A DNA stretch of 64,000 nucleotides from Hydractinia symbiolongicarpus (lineage: Eukaryota > Cnidaria > Hydrozoa > Anthoathecata > Hydractiniidae): assembly GCF_029227915.1 (NCBI RefSeq), contig NC_079884.1, positions 27,654,001 to 27,718,000 of the forward strand. The letters run 5' to 3'. The translations under genes and the position numbers were made by a program. Positions 52,359 to 63,919 of this stretch are shown here, piece by piece. Numbering within the stretch: position 1 is the first letter of the stretch; each line of letters begins with the position of its first letter. Below the pieces are notes generated by a model that saw only the letters and a program-made list of their open reading frames with translations, ran no database searches and had not been told where the DNA came from.

Positions 52359-54596
52359 GCCGGTAGTTCGCGCTAAAGAAATAGAGACAGTTTTAAAAAC
52401 TACATTTCATTGACTTTCTAACGGTGTCAATCCGTTTGAGATACAACGGTTGCGTCACATATCCGTACAAACATGTATTTAGTGATTTTCTTCCGATATT
52501 ACTAGGTTGCATCGCTTTTAACAGTAAAACGCTTGACTGTGGGACTTAATTGAACTGATTCTGGACTGTGACCTTATAAATGCTATAAATGAGCTAATTG
52601 GACTCCAGGGAATAACATTCTTCTTAATTCGACATGATTGCTGGAATTCAGCGAGTACACTAGGCTCTGTGGTAGCGCTTTATTTAAAAATTTACATAAA
52701 TAAATCTTTTCTTACTGTGGGACCAATCCTGGCCGTTAGCACGCGCTGAATAAATAAGAAGAGTTGCAAAGACTACATTTCATTGACTTTCTAGCGGTAT
52801 AAGTCGGTTTGAGTTACAACGGTTCTGTCACATATTCGTACCAACATGTATTTAGCGATAGTAATCGGATATTCCTAGGTTGCATCGCTTTTAACAGTGA
52901 AACGATTGACTGTGGGACTTAATTGAACTGATTTTGGACTTTGTCCTTATAAATGGGATAAATGAGCCAGTTTGACTAAAAGAAATAACATTCTTCATAA
53001 TTTGACATGATTGCTGGAACTCAGCGATTACACTGGGCGCTGTGGTGGCGCCTTATTAAAAAATTAAGATAAATAAGTCATTTTTTACTGTGGGACTAAT
53101 CCTTGTCGTTAGTTCGCGCTGAAGAAATAGAGTCAGTTTCAAAAACTACATTTCATTGACTTTTTGGCGGTATCAATCCATTTGAATTACAACGGTTGCG
53201 TCACATATTCGTACCAACATGTATTTAGTGATGTCTTTCCGATATTACTAAGTTATATCGCTTTTAACAGTGAAACGATTGACTGTGGAACTTAATTGAA
53301 CTAACTTTGGACTGTGACCTTATAATTGTGATAAGTGGGCCAACTGGACTCCAAGAAATAACATTCTTCTTAATTTGACATGATTGCCGAAACTCAGCGA
53401 TTACACTGGGCGCTGTGGTAGCGCTTTATTTAAAAATTAAGATAAATAAGTTATTTTTTGCAGTGGGACCAATCCTGGCCGTTAGCACGCGCTGAACAAA
53501 TAGGCACAGTTTCAAGGACTACATTTCATTGACTTTCTAGCGGTTTATATCCGTTTGAGTTACAACCGTTGCGTCACATATTCGTACCAACATGTATTTA
53601 GCGATAGTATTCGGATATTCCTAGGTTGCATCGCTTTTAACAGTGAAACGATTGACTGTGGGACTTAATTGAACTGATTTTGGACTTTGTCCTTATAAAT
53701 GGGATAAATGAGCTAGTTTGACTAAAAGAAATAACATTCTTCATAACTTGACATGATTGCTGGAACTCAGCGATTACACTGGGAGCTGTGGTAGCGCTTT
53801 ATTAAAAAATTAAGATAAATAAATCATTTTTTACTGTGGGACCAATCCTAACCGTTAGTTCGTGCTGAAGAAATAGAGACAGTTTCAAAAACTACATTTC
53901 ATTGACTTTCTAACGGTGTCAAACCGGTTGAGTTACAACGGTTGCGTCACATGTTCGTACCAACATGTATTCAGAGATTTTTTTCCGATATTACTAAGTT
54001 GTATCGCTTTTAACAGTGAAACGATTGACTGTGTGACTTAATTGAACTGATTCTGGACTGTGACCTTATAAATGCGATAAATGAGCCAATTGGATTCCAA
54101 GGAATAACATTCCTCTTAATTCAACATGATTGCTGGAATACAGCGAGTACACTAGGCTCTGTGGTAGCGCTTTATTTAAAAATTTAGATAAAAAAATCTT
54201 TTTTTACTGTGGGACCAATCCTGGCCGTTATCGTGCGCTGAAGAAATAGAGACAGTTTCAAAAACTACATTTCATTGACTTTCTAGCGGTTTATATCCGT
54301 TTGAGTTACAACCGTTGCGTCACATATTCGTACCAACATGTATTTAGCGATATTATTCGGATATTACTAGGTTGCATCGCTTTTAACAAAGAAACGTTTA
54401 ACTGTGGGACTTAATTTAACTGACTTTGGACTTTAACCTTATAAATGTGATAAATGAGCCAGTTTGGCTACAAGAAATAACATTCTTATTAATCTGACAT
54501 GATTGCTGCACCTCAGCGATTACACTGGGCGCTGTGGTAGCGTTTTATTTAAAAATTAAGATAAATAAGTCTTTTTTTACTGTGGGACCAATCCTA
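52359..54596 (+). repeat. 6-mer higher-order unit, copy 1 (2238 bp)
   Basis: Positions 1 to 6 in order at 52359, 52732, 53105, 53478, 53851 and 54224, each exactly 373 bp. Position 6 begins ttatcgtgcgctgaag and carries aactgtgggacttaatttaac. Confidence 0.9.
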
Positions 54597-56461
54597 GCCG
54601 GTAGTTCGCGCTAAAGAAATAGAGACAGTTTTAAAAACTACATTTCATTGACTTTCTAACGGTGTCAATCCGTTTGAGATACAACGGTTGCGTCACATAT
54701 CCGTACGAACATGTATTTAGTGATTTTCTTCCGATATTACTAGGTTGCATCGCTTTTAACAGTAAAACGCTTGACTGTGGGACTTAATTGAACTGATTCT
54801 GGACTGTGACCTTATAAATGCTATAAATGAGCTAATTGGACTCCAGGGAATAACATTCTTCTTAATTCGACATGATTGCTGGAATTCAGCGAGTACACTA
54901 GGCTCTGTGGTAGCGCTTTATTTAAAAATTTACATAAATAAATCTTTTCTTACTGTGGGACCAATCCTGGCCGTTAGCACGCGCTGAATAAATAAGAAGA
55001 GTTGCAAAGACTACATTTCATTGACTTTCTAGCGTTATAAGTCGGTTTGAGTTACAACGGTTCTGTCACATATTCGTACCAACATGTATTTAGCGATAGT
55101 AATCGGATATTCCTAGGTTGCATCGCTTTTAACAGTGAAACGATTGACTGTGGGACTTAATTGAACTGATTTTGGACTTTGTCCTTATAAATGGGATAAA
55201 TGAGCCAGTTTGACTAAAAGAAATAACATTCTTCATAATTTGACATGATTGCTGGAACTCAGCGATTACACTGGGCGCTGTGGTGGCGCCTTATTAAAAA
55301 ATTAAGATAAATAAGTCATTTTTTACTGTGGGACTAATCCTTGTCGTTAGTTCGCGCTGAAGAAATAGAGTCAGTTTCAAAAACTACATTTCATTGACTT
55401 TTTGGCGGTATCAATCCATTTGAATTACAACGGTTGCGTCACATATTCGTACCAACATGTATTTAGTGATGTCTTTCCGATATTACTAAGTTATATCGCT
55501 TTTAACAGTGAAACGATTGACTGTGGAACTTAATTGAACTAACTTTGGACTGTGACCTTATAATTGTGATAAGTGGGCCAACTGGACTCCAAGAAATAAC
55601 ATTCTTCTTAATTTGACATGATTGCCGAAACTCAGCGATTACACTGGGCGCTGTGGTAGCGCTTTATTTAAAAATTAAGATAAATAAGTTATTTTTTGCA
55701 GTGGGACCAATCCTGGCCGTTAGCACGCGCTGAACAAATAGGCACAGTTTCAAGGACTACATTTCATTGACTTTCTAGCGGTTTATATCCGTTTGAGTTA
55801 CAACCGTTGCGTCACATATTCCTACCAACATGTATTTAGCGATAGTATTCGGATATTCCTAGGTTGCATCGCTTTTAACAGTGAAACGATTGACTGTGGG
55901 ACTTAATTGAACTGATTTTGGACTTTGTCCTTATAAATAGGATAAATGAGCTAGTTTGACTAAAAGAAATAACATTCTTCATAATTTGACATGATTGCTG
56001 GAATTCAGCGAGTACACTAGGCTCTGTGGTAGCGCTTTATTTAAAAATTTAGATAAAAAAATCTTTTTTTACAGTGGGACCAATCCTGGCCGTTATCGTG
56101 CGCTGAAGAAATAGAGACAGTTTCAAAAACTACATTTCATTGACTTTCTAGCGGTTTATATCCGTTTGAGTTACAACCGTTGCGTCACATATTCGTACCA
56201 ACATGTATTTAGCGATATTATTCGGATATTACTAGGTTGCATCGCTTTTAACAGTGAAACGTTTAACTGTGGGACTTAATTTAACTGACTTTGGACTTTA
56301 ACCTTATAAATGTGATAAATGAGCCAGTTTGGCTACAAGAAATAACATTCTTATTAATCTGACATGATTGCTGCACCTCAGCGATTACACTGGGCGCTGT
56401 GGTAGCGTTTTATTTAAAAATTAAGATAAATAAGTCTTTTTTTACTGTGGGACCAATCCTA
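54597..56461 (+). repeat. 5-mer unit derived from the 6-mer (1865 bp)
   Basis: Positions 1, 2, 3, a fused 4/5, and 6. The monomer at 55716 begins like position 4 and, from about 275-290 bp inside (gacatgattgctggaattcagcg), continues like position 5. One full 373-bp monomer was removed without leaving a length scar, as expected for in-register homologous exchange. Confidence 0.9.
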
Positions 56462-58699
56462 GCCGGTAGTTCGCGCTAAAGAAATAGAGACAGTTTTAAA
56501 AACTACATTTCATTGACTTTCTAACGGTGTCAATCCGTTTGAGATACAACGATTGCGTCACATATCCGTACGAACATGTATTTAGTGATTTTCTTCCGAT
56601 ATTACTAGGTTGCATCGCTTTTAACAGTAAAACGCTTGACTGTGGGACTTAATTGAACTGATTCTGGACTGTGACCTTATAAATGCTATAAATGAGCTAA
56701 TTGGACTCCAGGGAATAACATTCTTCTTAATTCGACATGATTGCTGGAATTCAGCGAGTACACTAGGCTCTGTGGTAGCGCTTTATTTAAAAATTTACAT
56801 AAATAAATCTTTTCTTACTGTGGGACCAATCCTGGCCGTTAGCACGCGCTGAATAAATAAGAAGAGTTGCAAAGACTACATTTCATTGACTTTCTAGCGT
56901 TATAAGTCGGTTTGAGTTACAACGGTACTGTCACATATTCGTACCAACATGTATTTAGCGATAGTAATCGGATATTCCTAGGTTGCATCGCTTTTAACAG
57001 TGAAACGATTGACTGTGGGACTTAATTGAACTGATTTTGGACTTTGTCCTTATAAATGGGATAAATGAGCCAGTTTGACTAAAAGAAATAACATTCTTCA
57101 TAATTTGACATGATTGCTGGAACTCAGCGATTACACTGGGCGCTGTGGTGGCGCCTTATTAAAAAATTAAGATAAATAAGTCATTTTTTACTGTGGGACT
57201 AATCCTTGTCGTTAGTTCGCGCTGAAGAAATAGAGTCAGTTTCAAAAACTACATTTCATTGACTTTTTGGCGGTATCAATCCATTTGAATTACAACGGTT
57301 GCGTCACATATTCGTACCAACATGTATTTAGTGATGTCTTTCCGATATTACTAAGTTATATCGCTTTTAACAGTGAAACGATTGACTGTGGAACTTAATT
57401 GAACTAACTTTGGACTGTGACCTTATAATTGTGATAAGTGGGCCAACTGGACTCCAAGAAATAACATTCTTCTTAATTTGACATGATTGCCGAAACTCAG
57501 CGATTACACTGGGCGCTGTGGTAGCGCTTTATTTAAAAATTAAGATAAATAAGTTATTTTTTGCAGTGGGACCAATCCTGGCCGTTAGCACGCGCTGAAC
57601 AAATAGGCACAGTTTCAAGGACTACATTTCATTGACTTTCTAGCGGTTTATATCCGTTTGAGTTACAACCGTTGCGTCACATATTCCTACCAACATGTAT
57701 TTAGCGATAGTATTCGGATATTCCTAGGTTGCATCGCTTTTAACAGTGAAACGATTGACTGTGGGACTTAATTGAACTGATTTTGGACTTTGTCCTTATA
57801 AATAGGATAAATGAGCTAGTTTGACTAAAAGAAATAACATTCTTCATAATTTGACATGATTGCTGGAACTCAGCGATTACACTGGGCGCTGTGGTAGCGC
57901 TTTATTAAAAAATTAGGATAAATAAGTCATTTTTTACTGTGGGACCAATCCTAACCGTTAGTTCGCGCTGAAGAAATAGAGACAGTTTCAAAAACTACAT
58001 TTCATTGACTTTCTAACGGTGTCAAACCGGTTGAGTTACAACGGTTGCGTCACATGTTCGTACCAACATGTATTTAGAGATTTTTTTCCGATATTACTAA
58101 GTTGTATCGCTTTTAACAGTGAATCGATTGACTGTTGGACATAATTGAACTAACTTTGGGCTGTGACCTGATAAATGTGATAAATGAGACAATTGGACTC
58201 CAAGGAATAACATTCTTCTAAATTTGACATGATTGCTGGAATTCAGCGATTACATTAGGCTCTCTGGTAGCGCTTTATTTAAAAATTTAGATAAATAAGT
58301 CTTTTTTTACTGTGGGACCAATCCTGTCCGTTAGCACGAACTGAGTAAATGGGAACAGTTTCAAAGACTGCATTTCATTGATTTTCGGGCGGTATGAATC
58401 CGTTTGAGTTACAACGGTTGTGTCACATATTCGTACCAACATGTATTTAGCGATATTATTCGGATATTACTAGGTTGCATCGCTTTTAACAGTGAAACGT
58501 TTAACTGTGGGACTTAATTTAACTGACTTTGGACTTTAACCTTATAAATGTGATAAATGAGCCAGTTTGGCTACAAGAAATAACATTCTTATTAATCTGA
58601 CATGATTGCTGCACCTCAGCGATTACACTGGGCGCTGTGGTAGCGTTTTATTTAAAAATTAAGATAAATAAGTCTTTTTTTACTGTGGGACCAATCCTA
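56462..58699 (+). repeat. 6-mer higher-order unit, copy 3 (2238 bp) with a replaced segment
   Basis: Positions 1-4 at 56462-57953 follow the earlier copies closely. From about 58120 to 58430, the end of position 5 and the start of position 6 are replaced by a different variant (gaatcgattgactgttggacat, taggctctctgg, gcacgaactgagtaaatggg). After that position 6 resumes with gtttaactgtggg. The replacement keeps the length. Confidence 0.85.
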
Positions 58700-60666
58700 G
58701 CCGGTAGTTCGCGCTAAAGAAATAGAGACAGTTTTAAAAACTACATTTCATTGACTTTCTAACGGTGTCAATCCGTTTGAGATACAACGGTTGCGTCACA
58801 TATCCGTACGAACATGTATTTAGTGATTTTCTTCCGATATTACTAGGTTGCATTGCTTTTAACAGTAAAACGCTTGACTGTGGGACTTAATTGAACTGAT
58901 TCTGGACTGTGACCTTATAAATGCTATAAATGAGCTAATTGGACTCCAGGGAATAACATTCTTCTTAATTCGACATGATTGCTGGAATTCAGCGAGTACA
59001 CTAGGCTCTGTGGTAGCGCTTTATTTAAAAATTTACATAAATAAATCTTTTCTTACTGTGGGACCAATCCTGGCCGTTAGCACGCGCTGAATAAATAAGA
59101 GGAGTTGCAAAGACTACATTTCATTGACTTTCTAGCGGTATAAGTCGGTTTGAGTTACAACGGTTCTGTCACATATTCGTACCAACATGTATTTAGCGAT
59201 AGTAATCGGATATTCCTAGGTTGCATCGCTTTTAACAGTGAAACGATTGACTGTGGGACTTAATTGAACTGATTTTGGACTTTGTCCTTATAAATGGGAT
59301 AAATGAGCCAGTTTGACTAAAAGAAATAACATTCTTCATAATTTGACATGATTGCTGGAACTCAGCGATTATACTGGCCGCTGTGGTGGCGCCTCATTAA
59401 AAAATTAAGATAAATAAGTCATTTTTTACTGTGGGACTAATCCTTGTCGTTAGTTCGCGCTGAAGAAATAGAGTCAGTTTCAAAAACTACATTTCATTGA
59501 CTTTTTGGCGGTATCAATCCATTTGAATTACAACGGTTGCGTCACATATTCGTACCAACATGTATTTAGTGATGTCTTTCCGATATTACTAAGTTATATC
59601 GCTTTTAACAGTGAAACGATTGACTGTGGAACTTAATTGAACTAACTTTGGACTGTGACCTTATAATTGTGATAAGTGGGCCAACTGGACTCCAAGAAAT
59701 AACATTCTTCTTAATTTGACATGATTGCCGAAACTCAGCGATTACACTGGGCGCTGTGGTAGCGCTTTATTTAAAAATTAAGATAAATAAGTTATTTTTT
59801 GCAGTGGACCAATCCTGGCCGTTAGCACGCGCTGAACAAATAGGCACAGTTTCAAGGACTACATTTCATTGACTTTCTAGCGGTTTATATCCGTTTGAGT
59901 TACAACCGTTGCGTCACATATTCGTACCAACATGTATTTAGCGATAGTATTCGGATATTCCTAGGTTGCATCGCTTTTAACAGTGAAACGATTGACTGTG
60001 GGACTTAATTGAACTGATTTTGGACTTTGTCCTTATAAATGGGATAAATGAGCTAGTTTGACTAAAAGAAATAACATTCTTCATAATTTGACATGATTGC
60101 TGGAACTCAGCGATTACACTGGGTGCTGTGGTAGCGCTTTATTAAAAAATTAAGATAAATAAGTCATTTTTTACTGTGGGACCAATCCTAACCGTTAGTT
60201 CGCGCTGAAGAAATAGAGACAGTTTCAAAAACTACATTTCATTGACTTTCTAACAGTGTCAAACCGGTTGAGTTACAACGGTTGCGTCACATGTTCGTAC
60301 CAACATGTATTTAGAGATTTTTTTCCGATATTACTAAGTTGTATCGCTTTTAACAGTGAAACGATTGACTGTGTGACTTAATTGAACTGATTCTGGACTG
60401 TGACCTTATAAATGCGATAAATGAGCCAATTGGACTCCAAGGAATAACATTCTTCTTAATTCGACATGATTGCTGGAATTCAGCGAGTACACTAGGCTCT
60501 GTGGTAGCGCTTTATTTAAAAATTTAGATAAAAAAATCTTTTTTTACTGTGGGACCAATCCTGGCCGTTATCGTGCGCTGAAGAAATAGAGACAGTTTCA
60601 AAAACTACATTTCATTGATTTTCTAGCGGTTTAAATCCGTTTGAGTTACAACCGTTGCGTCACATA

Positions 60667-60682
60667 TTCGTACCAACATGTA
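60667..60682. other. Most conserved block of the monomer (TTCGTACCAACATGTA), near-palindromic
   Basis: This block is kept in nearly every monomer of the window with at most one change in the copies I checked. TTCGTACCAA is one base away from a perfect 10-bp palindrome, and ACATGT directly after it is itself a palindrome. Some monomers carry the perfect palindromes TTGGTACCAA or TTCGTACGAA. In other satellites a short conserved block in a variable monomer can be a protein-binding site; that reading here is inference. Example given from the reference monomer. Confidence 0.6.
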
Positions 60683-60868
60683 TTTAGCGATAGTATTCGG
60701 ATATTCCTAGGTTGCATCGCTTTTAACAGTGAAACGATTGACTGTGGGACTTAAATGAACTGATTTTGGACTTTGTCCTTATAAATGGGATAAATGAGCC
60801 AGTTTGACTAAAAGAAATAACATTCTTCATAATTTGACATGATTGCTGGAACTCAGCGATTACACTGG

Positions 60869-60883
60869 GCGCTGTGGTAGCGC
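60869..60883. other. Short inverted repeat GCGCTgtggtAGCGC in the monomer
   Basis: A perfect 5-bp stem with a 5-base loop, extendable by a G-T pair. Many monomers keep both arms while the loop changes (gtggt, gtggg, gtggc). In block VI some monomers have GGCGCtgtggtgGCGCC, again able to pair. A second large group (ggctctgtggtagcg) has lost one arm, so pairing is not universal. Function unknown. Confidence 0.55.
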
Positions 60884-60936
60884 TTTATTAAAAAATTAAG
60901 ATAAATAAGTCATTTTTTACTGTGGGACCAATCCTA

Positions 60937-61683
60937 GCCGTCAGTTCGCGCTGAAGAAATAGAGACAGTTTCAAAAACTACATTTCATTGACTTTCTAAC
61001 GGTGTCAAACCGGTTGAGTTACAACGGTTGCGTCACATGTTCGTACCAAAATGTATTTAGTGATTTTTTTCCGATATTACTAAGTTGTATCGCTTTTAAC
61101 AGTGAAACGATTGACTGTGTGATTTAATTGAACTGATTCTGGACTGTGACCTTATAAATGCGTTAAATGAGCCAATTGGACTCCAAGGAAAAACATTCTT
61201 CTTAATTCGACATGATTGCTGGAATTCAGCGAGTACACTAGGCTCTGTGGTAGCGCTTTATTTAAAAATTTAGATAAATAATTCTTTTTTTACTGTGGGA
61301 CCAATCCTGGCCGTTATCGTGCGCTAAAGAAATAGAGACAGTTTCAAAAACTACATTTCATTGACTTTCTAACGGTGTCAATCCGTTTGAGTTACAACGG
61401 TTGCGTCATATATTCGTACCAACATGTATTTAGTGGTTTTTTTGCCGATATTACTAAGTTGTATCGCTTTTAACAGTGAAACGATTGACTGTGGGACTTA
61501 AGTGAACTGGTTCTGGACTGTGACCTGATAAATGTGATAAATGAGAGAATTGGACTCCAAGAAATAACATTCTTCTTAATTTGACATAATTGCCGGAACT
61601 CAGCGATTACACTGGGCGCTGTGGTAGCGCTTCATTTAAAAATTTGGATAAATGAGTCATCATTTACTGTGGGACCAACCCTA
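60937..61683 (+). repeat. Two edge monomers of block VI
   Basis: 60937 is a position-5 type (aaaccggttgag, cacatgttcg). 61310 begins like the position-6 class (ttatcgtgcgct) but ends in a block VII-like tail (ttgacataattgccgg, atgagtcatcatttactg). It is the transition to the last block. Confidence 0.75.
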
Positions 61684-62801
61684 GCCGTTATCGCACGCTG
61701 AAGAAATAGCGACAGATTCAAAAACTACATTTCACTGACTTTCTAACGGTGTCAGTCCGTTTGAGTTACAACGGTTGGGTGACATATTCGTACCAACATG
61801 TATTTAGCGATATTTTTCTCATATTACTAGGTTGCATCGCTTTTAACAGTGAAACGATTGTCTGTGGGACTTAATTGAACTGATTTTGGACTGTGACCTT
61901 ATAAGTATTATAAGTTAGACAATTGGCCTCCAAGAAATAACATTTTTTTTAATTTAACATGATTGTGGGAACTCAGTGATTACACTGGGCGCTGTGGTAG
62001 CGCTTTATTTAAAAATTAAGATAAATCAGTCATTTTTACTGTGGGACCAATCCTAGCCGTTAGCGCGCGCTGAAGATATAGAGACAGTTTCAAAAACTCC
62101 ATTTCATTGACTTTCTAATAGTGTCAATCCGTTTGAGTTACAACGGTTGCGTCACATATTCGTACCAACATGTATTTAGCGATAGTATTCGGATATTACT
62201 AGGTTGCATCGCTTTTAACAGTGAAACCTTTGACTGTGGGACTTAATTGAACTGATTTTGGACTTTGTCCTGATAAATGGGATAAATGAGCCAGTTTGAC
62301 TAAAAGAAATAACATTTTTCATAATTTGACATGATTGCTGGAACTCAGCGATTACACTGGGCGCTGTGGTAGCGCTTTATTAAAAAATTAAGATAAATAA
62401 GTCATTTTTTACTGTGGGAGTAATCCTTGCCGTTAGTTCGCGCTGAAGAAATAGAGAGAGTTTTAAAAACTACATTTCATTGACTTCTTGGCGGTATCAA
62501 TCCATTTGAATTACAACGGTTGCGTGACATATTCGTACCAACATGTATTTAGTGATATCTTTCCGATATTACTAAGTTATATCGCTTTTAACAGTGAAAC
62601 GATTGACTGTGGAACTTAATTGAACTAATTTGGGACTGTGACCTTATAAATGTGATAAGTGAGCCAACTGGACTCCAAGAAATAACATTCTTCTTAATTT
62701 GACATGATTGCCGGAACTCAGCGATTACACTGGGCGCTGTGGTAGCGCTTCATTTAAAAATTTAAATAAATAATTTATTCTTTATTGTGGGACCAATCCT
62801 A
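61684..62801 (+). repeat. Block VII tandem 3-mer, copy 1 (1118 bp)
   Basis: Monomers at 61684, 62056 and 62429 recur at 62802, 63174 and 63547. Markers are cgacagattcaaaaac, ttataagtattataagttagac, ctaatagtgtcaatcc and taaataaataatttattc. The third belongs to the gtggaacttaattg class also seen at 34688 and in block VI. Confidence 0.9.
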
Positions 62802-63919
62802 GCCGTTATCGCGCGCTGAAGAAATAGCGACAGATTCAAAAACTACATTTCACTGACTTTCTAACGGTGTCAGTCCGTTTGAATTACAACGGTTGGGTGA
62901 CATATTCGTACCAACATGTATTTAGCGATATTTTTCTCATATTACTAGGTTGCATCGCTTTTAACAGTGAAACGATTGTCTGTGGGACTTAATTGAACTG
63001 ATTTTGGACTGTGACCTTATAAGTATTATAAGTTAGACAATTGGACACCAACAAATATCATTCTTTTTAATTTAACATGATTGTGGGAACTCAGTGATTA
63101 CACTGGGCGCTGTGGTAGCGCTTTATTTAAAAATTAAGATAAATCAGTCATTTTTAGTGTGGGACCAATCCTAGCCGTTAGCGCGCGCTGAAGATATAGA
63201 GACAGTTTCAAAAACTCCATTTCATTGACTTTCTAATAGTGTCAATCCGTTTGAGTTACAACGGTTGCGTCACATATTCGTACCAACATGTATTTAGCGA
63301 TAGTATTCGGATATTACTAGGTCGCATCGCTTTTAACAGTGAAACGTTTGGCTGTGGGACTTAATTGAACTGATTTAGGACTTTTTCCTGATAAATGGGA
63401 TAAATGAGCCAGTTTGACTAAAAGAAATAACATTCTTCATAATTTGACATGATTGCTGGAACTCAGCGATTACACTGGGCGCTGTGGTAGCGCTTTATTA
63501 AAAAATTAAGATAAATAAGTCATTTTTTACTGTGGGAGTAATCCTTGCCGTTAGTTCGCCCTGAAGAAATAGAGACAGTTTCAAAAACTACATTTCATTG
63601 ACTTCTTGGCGGTATCAATCCATTTGAATTACAACGGTTGCGTCACATATTCGTACCAACATGTATTTAGTGATATCTTTCCGATATTACTAAGTTATAT
63701 CGCTTTTAACAGTGAAACGATTGACTGTGGAACTTAATTGAACTAATTTGGGACTGTGACCTTATAAATGTGATAAGTGAGCCAACTGGACTCCAAGAAA
63801 TAACATTCTTCTTAATTTGACATGATTGCCGGAACTCAGCGATTACACTGGGCGCTGTGGTAGCGCTTCATTTAAAAATTTAAATAAATAATTTATTCTT
63901 TATTGTGGGACCAATCCTA
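62802..63919 (+). repeat. Block VII tandem 3-mer, copy 2 (1118 bp)
   Basis: Adjacent copy of 61684-62801 with about a dozen single-base differences by eye (for example acaccaacaaatatc versus cctccaagaaataac near 63044/61926, and actttttcctg versus actttgtcctg near 63371/62253). Confidence 0.9.

Larger units (their letters stand above)
58700..60936 (+). repeat. 6-mer higher-order unit, copy 4 (2237 bp)
   Basis: Positions 1-5 at 58700, 59073, 59446 (372 bp, one g missing in gcagtggacc), 59818 and 60191. The sixth monomer (60564) starts like position 6 and continues like position 4. This marks the decay of regularity at the right edge of the block. Confidence 0.85.
60564..60936 (+). repeat. Reference monomer (373 bp)
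   Basis: Chosen as an example because it has the standard length and nearly all landmarks. From its gccgtt start: a GC-rich leader (positions 1-20), an A-rich stretch (about 30-40), the AACGG/CCGTT-type arms (about 70-100; here the first is agcggt and the third accgtt), the TTCGTACCAACATGTA block (104-119), a variable stretch (about 120-150) that best separates monomer variants, a first actgtgggac (178-187), a middle region with ttgactaaaagaaataacattctt, a hairpin GCGCTgtggtAGCGC (306-320), an AT-rich tail, and a second actgtgggac (356-365). Its 5' half resembles the monomer at 54224 and its 3' half the one at 53478, so even this monomer is a recombinant. Confidence 0.9.
51240..61683 (+). repeat. 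Array block VI: 6-mer higher-order repeat, monomers locked at 373 bp
   Basis: Monomer starts: 51240, 51613, 51986, 52359, 52732, 53105, 53478, 53851, 54224, 54597, 54970, 55343, 55716, 56089, 56462, 56835, 57208, 57581, 57954, 58327, 58700, 59073, 59446, 59818, 60191, 60564, 60937 and 61310. All are 373 bp except 59446 (372) and the last (374). Six positions are recognised: 1 ccggtagttcgcgctaaag; 2 gagttgcaaagac; 3 tagagtcagtttc; 4 gaacaaataggcacag; 5 aaaccggttgag; 6 gtttaactgtggg with ggctacaag. Confidence 0.9.

Noticed and set aside
60666-60682. CENP-B box
   Set aside because: ATTCGTACCAACATGTA matches the left half of the box (TTCG, then A four bases on) but lacks the essential CGGG on the right. 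I do not call it a CENP-B box.
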